Source: Oscillospiraceae bacterium (GTDB lineage: Bacteria > Bacillota > Clostridia > Oscillospirales > Oscillospiraceae). From it: DNA of 64,000 nt. The notes below the pieces were generated by a model, which did not search any database, had not been told where the DNA came from, and saw only the letters and a list, made by a program, of their open reading frames with translations. Where the stretch lies: NCBI GenBank assembly GCA_016282135.1, contig JAEEKA010000006.1, positions 38,243-102,242 on the forward strand, given 5' to 3'. Within the stretch, counting starts at the first letter, position 1; each line of letters starts with the position of its first letter. Shown here one piece after another: positions 60,605 to 64,000 of this stretch. The position numbers and the translations under genes were made by a program.

Positions 60605-61066
60605 CTACTCAATATTCGCCAATCCTTCATACAGATCGTTGAAGGATTTGCCCCGGCTGCACCTGCCGTAGGACAGGCTTTTGTTGTTTCCGAATTCCAG
60701 CAAAAAGCACTTGGTCAATTCTTCCACCGTCTGTTCCAGGGCATTGAAAAACTGCTGATAGGCAAAATTGCTGGCGGCGGAGCCTTCCTCAAAGCTGTTG
60801 ACGATCAGGGATTCCGTTACCTGGTCCAGCGGATACATCTTGATATGCATCAGCTCATGCACGATGACCTCTTCCAGGTTTTCCTGCTTGGGGTTGACCG
60901 CGTTCAATAGCAGGATGGCCTTTCGGTCGTCGCAGTCGATTTTGAAATCCCCTGTCTTACGCCACGTCGGGTCCTCCACAAACTCCAATTTGACGTCCCA
61001 GGCGGGGGTGATGCGCAGCTTCTTGACGTATTTGTCAAATAGTGCGGTGATTTCATTTCTGTCCAT
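60605..61066 (-). CDS. Small protein with HExxH metallopeptidase-like motif
   Basis: EEVIVHELMHIKMYPLDQ. Confidence 0.65.
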   Translation of the reverse strand: MDRNEITALFDKYVKKLRITPAWDVKLEFVEDPTWRKTGDFKIDCDDRKAILLLNAVNPKQENLEEVIVHELMHIKMYPLDQVTESLIVNSFEEGSAASNFAYQQFFNALEQTVEELTKCFLLEFGNNKSLSYGRCSRGKSFNDLYEGLANIE

Positions 61067-61086
61067 ACTCGTCACCTTTCTTTTTC

Positions 61087-61737
61087 TCATTTTGAAAGAA
61101 ACGGTTCCCGCTGTTTAACAAGCCATTCAACCGTTTCCAGACTGCCATTGGCAAGGATATAATCCAAAACGTCTCGTTTCTTGAGAATCGTTTCGATAAG
61201 AGGCTGCTCCAGACGGTCCAGGAACTGGGCAAAGCTCACTTGGGAACTGCGCCGCAGCTCTTTCAAGCGCAGCGTATCCCGCTTTTTGCGTTCCGCCTCG
61301 CCCTTTGGGTAGCCCTGGCCGAAGGGCTCAGAAAACAGCTTGGCAATGGTCTGTTCAAAGTTTTCGCAGCCCGTCCAGGTGTATTCCTCTCCCAAGGGGA
61401 TGGAGATCGCGTTTCCATCGTTGATCTGTGCGAACAAATACGCGTCCATCGGTGATGGGGCATACCCGCACAGAACGCCGGGGATACTGTTGCAGGCCAG
61501 CATCATGCCCTGCCCGGAGGAACAGCCGGTAACAACAAAGTCAACCGAACCGCTCCCAAGCAGCAGCCCGACCAACACGGATATTTCCACATAACTGAAT
61601 CGCTGGACCTCATCCGGTTTGCACCCGAGGTTGACAACTTGGCTGCAAGGTGCATATCTCTTTACCGTCTCGTACAGCAAATTATTCTTGGCTGCCTGGG
61701 AGCTTGCCTGGATTACGCCGATTTTCATTCGTTTCAC
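61087..61737 (-). CDS. RpiB/LacA/LacB family sugar-phosphate isomerase-like protein
   Basis: MKIGVIQASSQAAKNNLLYETV, GSGSVDFVVTGCSSGQGMMLACNSIPGVLCGYA. Confidence 0.82.
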   Translation of the reverse strand: MKRMKIGVIQASSQAAKNNLLYETVKRYAPCSQVVNLGCKPDEVQRFSYVEISVLVGLLLGSGSVDFVVTGCSSGQGMMLACNSIPGVLCGYAPSPMDAYLFAQINDGNAISIPLGEEYTWTGCENFEQTIAKLFSEPFGQGYPKGEAERKKRDTLRLKELRRSSQVSFAQFLDRLEQPLIETILKKRDVLDYILANGSLETVEWLVKQREPFLSK

Positions 61738-62183
61738 CTCACGGAAAGTGTCCAGTTGTCGTTTGAAATCAAATACTGAAACTCCGTAAGCGCGGGAAAT
61801 TTTATCACATTTATCAACTCTTCCAAATCATCAACGGTTTTAACTTTGGAAAGATTGCCGTAAGAAACCCACTCCATTTGTCCTTCCTCAGAGGAAACAA
61901 GGTCTCCGGTCCATTGTGTTGCTTTGAAAAGCAGTACGACATATCTCCCCTGTTCAATCGGAAACTGCTTTACCCCGGCCAGTCTCGGTTCCAAAATCGT
62001 CAATCCGGTTTCCTCCTTCATTTCCCGGATCACCGCGTCAACAAAGGATTCCCCCGGTTCCACATGGCCGCCGGGCAATGCGTACCCATGCCAATCTTTT
62101 TTCACCCTGTTTTGAAGAAGCACTTTATCTCCATCCTCGATCAGGCAGAGTACGGTCAACTCCACATTCTCTGTTCTCCTCAA
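61734..62183 (-). CDS. NUDIX hydrolase (8-oxo-dGTP diphosphatase-like)
   Basis: Nudix box GGHVEPGESFVDAVIREMKEETGL. Confidence 0.93.
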   Translation of the reverse strand: MRRTENVELTVLCLIEDGDKVLLQNRVKKDWHGYALPGGHVEPGESFVDAVIREMKEETGLTILEPRLAGVKQFPIEQGRYVVLLFKATQWTGDLVSSEEGQMEWVSYGNLSKVKTVDDLEELINVIKFPALTEFQYLISNDNWTLSVR

Positions 62184-62187
62184 ACGA

Positions 62188-63120
62188 TCACTCCCCTAAA
62201 TCTGCATTGTGCTTCGCCCGGTTCAAAGTCATTCTGATCCCCACTGCGCCAACAGTTTGGCTCAACTTTTCTTTCCCGTCCGCGACAAAGCCGCATTTCT
62301 GATAGAAACGGAAGGCGCGCTGATTGTCCTTCAGAAGCCACAGGCGTATCTGTGAATAATCACGAAGCTGCTCCAAGCCGGCATTCATCAGGAGAAGACC
62401 GACGCCAGTTCCGTAATACTCCGACAAAACATACAGCGCGAAAATCTCTCCGGCCTCCGGGCCCTCTTCGCCGCTCTTTCCATAACCGACGAAGCCCACG
62501 ACACGGTCTCCATCCTTGGCCACAAGGATATTATCCGGCCATTGGAAGGCAATCTCCTCACACTTTTTCAGGGTCAATTTATCCAGATACGCCTGACTGA
62601 CAATGCCGGAGTATGCCTCATGCCAGGCGCGCCAGTGAACAGAGGCCTTTCCTTTGATTTCTTCCGGGGTTTCCATCTTTTTGATCGCAATATTCATTTG
62701 GGAAGCCTCCTTGGTTTCTTTGCGGGCTGACAGTCCGCGCTGCAGGTTGTTTACAAAAGCCTCGATCAGTGCAATGTCCCGCAGGTCCTTCTCCCGGCTA
62801 AGGGACTCTTTCATCAGGATAAGGCCCTTCAGGGAAATCACCGGAAATCCGTCAACCGTTTCTACCCGGTCATAGAGCCAATCCTCAAACAGTTCCACAT
62901 CGTCGCCGATTTGGATTTTTCTGGTTCCGTCCGCCAGGCGCTCTGTGTGGTAGCCCGCCGCTTCCAGCCTGTCAGCCAACTGCTTCGTACAGCCCAGGTC
63001 AATATCACTGGTTTGCTTCCGGATGCCGTAAAGGACCATCGCGCCGCCGGTGATGACCCAGTACTCGGTTTTGGGAAGAGCAAGGCCATCAATCCTTTGT
63101 ATCATTTCTTGTTTCGTCAT
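62188..63120 (-). CDS. Nucleotidyltransferase-fold domain fused in frame to a GNAT acetyltransferase
   Basis: N-terminal GGAMVLYGIRKQTSDIDLG; C-terminal MNIAIKKMETPEEIKGKASVHWRAWHEAYSGIVSQAYLDKL..FALYVLSEYYGTGVGLLLMNAGL; internal AAGGAGG-N8-ATG at 62712-62695. Confidence 0.85.
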   Translation of the reverse strand: MTKQEMIQRIDGLALPKTEYWVITGGAMVLYGIRKQTSDIDLGCTKQLADRLEAAGYHTERLADGTRKIQIGDDVELFEDWLYDRVETVDGFPVISLKGLILMKESLSREKDLRDIALIEAFVNNLQRGLSARKETKEASQMNIAIKKMETPEEIKGKASVHWRAWHEAYSGIVSQAYLDKLTLKKCEEIAFQWPDNILVAKDGDRVVGFVGYGKSGEEGPEAGEIFALYVLSEYYGTGVGLLLMNAGLEQLRDYSQIRLWLLKDNQRAFRFYQKCGFVADGKEKLSQTVGAVGIRMTLNRAKHNADLGE

Positions 63121-63176
63121 TTCTCAGAAACCCAATTTCTTTATGTTTTGTGGCAATCGGTATGTGATCAGCCCAA

Positions 63177-63205
63177 ATTATACCGGAAAAACGACAGAAT
63201 TGCAA
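63177..63205 (-). promoter_or_regulatory. Sigma-A type promoter for the accessory operon
   Basis: On minus strand TTGCAA (63205-63200), 17-bp spacer, TATAAT (63182-63177). Confidence 0.75.
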
Positions 63206-63293
63206 TGTTTTTAACAGATGGATTCGTATTCACAAGGAATAGAAAATAATATTCACCTCCCAAACTGCGAAGCGCAATTTCACTCGGTGTAAT

Positions 63294-63521
63294 GCAGCGC
63301 CTATTTCCATTATCCTCAGCGTTTATCCGTTTGAAGCGTTGTACTACGGCTGGGTTAAAACGACGCTTGGAAAGTATCTGGGCGAAGGCGGGCGCGAGTA
63401 CGTGGAGGCCGACATTGCCGCCCGTGTTGCACAGGATTTTGACGCGAACCGCTACCGCCCCGGGCAGAAGGGCACCGTGGCAGACCGGCTTGTGGCAAGC
63501 GCGGAAAACCGGAGACCATGA
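63294..63521 (+). pseudogene. Possible truncated gene remnant
   Basis: Protein-like frame SIILSVYPFEALYYGWVKTTLGKYLGEGGREYVEADIAARVAQDFDANRYRPGQKGTVADRLVASAENRRP* without a convincing start; ATGA overlap with a 25-codon ORF. Confidence 0.3.
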
Positions 63522-63714
63522 GGTCCGTGTACGACTTTCTCCACCATCGTCAGACGGATGAGGCAACGGTAATCCGCGTCATAAGGAGATGTTAAGGCGC
63601 CGACCCTATGCGTTTTTCGTGATCGTTTTGCGGGAATATTCTTGCAAAAAACTAAGCAACTTTGCGTAAATATCGTAACGCAGAAAAAGCCTTACACACT
63701 CAAAAAGCAATAAT

Positions 63715-63758
63715 CAAGTAAACCTCTTTTGCCTTGGTAGACAAAAGAGGTTTACTTG
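63715..63758. terminator. Long inverted repeat, probable terminator
   Basis: caagtaaacctcttttg / caaaagaggtttacttg, 17-bp perfect arms, 10-nt loop. Confidence 0.75.
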
Positions 63759-63850
63759 TTGTGTAAGAGCGCGTAAAAGTACACCAAACCATAGAAAGAA
63801 CGCCTAAAAGACATTCCTCAAACACTTTCAGAAAAAAGCGTTATCCGAAT

Positions 63851-64000
63851 TTATACGTTTTCCAAATCAAAGAAGTATCCAAGCGTATCGACAAGTTCGC
63901 CGTTATCGAACAGCTCTTTTATTGCAGCTTTATTCATCCAGATTGTCTTTGCTACTTCTTTCGTCGTCGCTGAGCGAAGATCAACTTCACCATCATAATC
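63851..64000 (-). CDS. C-terminal part of a gene cut by the window end (NUDIX-like tail?)
   Basis: ...DYDGEVDLRSATTKEVAKTIWMNKAAIKELFDNGELVDTLGYFFDLENV*, open for 49 codons to the window edge. Confidence 0.45.
   Translation of the reverse strand, partial: DYDGEVDLRSATTKEVAKTIWMNKAAIKELFDNGELVDTLGYFFDLENV

Overview
The window looks like ordinary chromosome of a GC-rich, spore-forming gut-type Firmicute (Oscillospiraceae-like by codon and protein style; this is inference). No rRNA, tRNA, CRISPR array, prophage or transposase was recognised. Well-supported core loci are: an ABC exporter; groES-groL behind a consensus promoter overlapping a CIRCE operator; a tig-clpP-clpX-lon-engB block; rnhB/YraN/ylqF and two tandem signal peptidases; a probable 6S RNA; addA-addB; an unsplit sigK; and an ECF sigma/anti-sigma-like pair. 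The more unusual parts are: (i) two adjacent large SLH-anchored surface proteins that share a C-terminal half but carry different protease-like heads (papain-like C1 and a candidate clan-CD His/Cys fold); (ii) a tightly coupled HPD-motif coiled-coil / HIRAN / DnaQ-exonuclease cassette next to an ABC-F gene; (iii) a six-gene accessory operon with NTase-GNAT and GNAT-DUF218 fusions, a NUDIX protein, an RpiB-like protein, an HExxH protein and a methyltransferase, where one fusion contains a strong internal Shine-Dalgarno/ATG; (iv) degenerate 7-bp-periodic intergenic repeats, including an 11-unit in-register array upstream of tig; and (v) a CotH-like lipoprotein with large low-complexity inserts. 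All calls come from reading the sequence and supplied ORFs. No database search was run.
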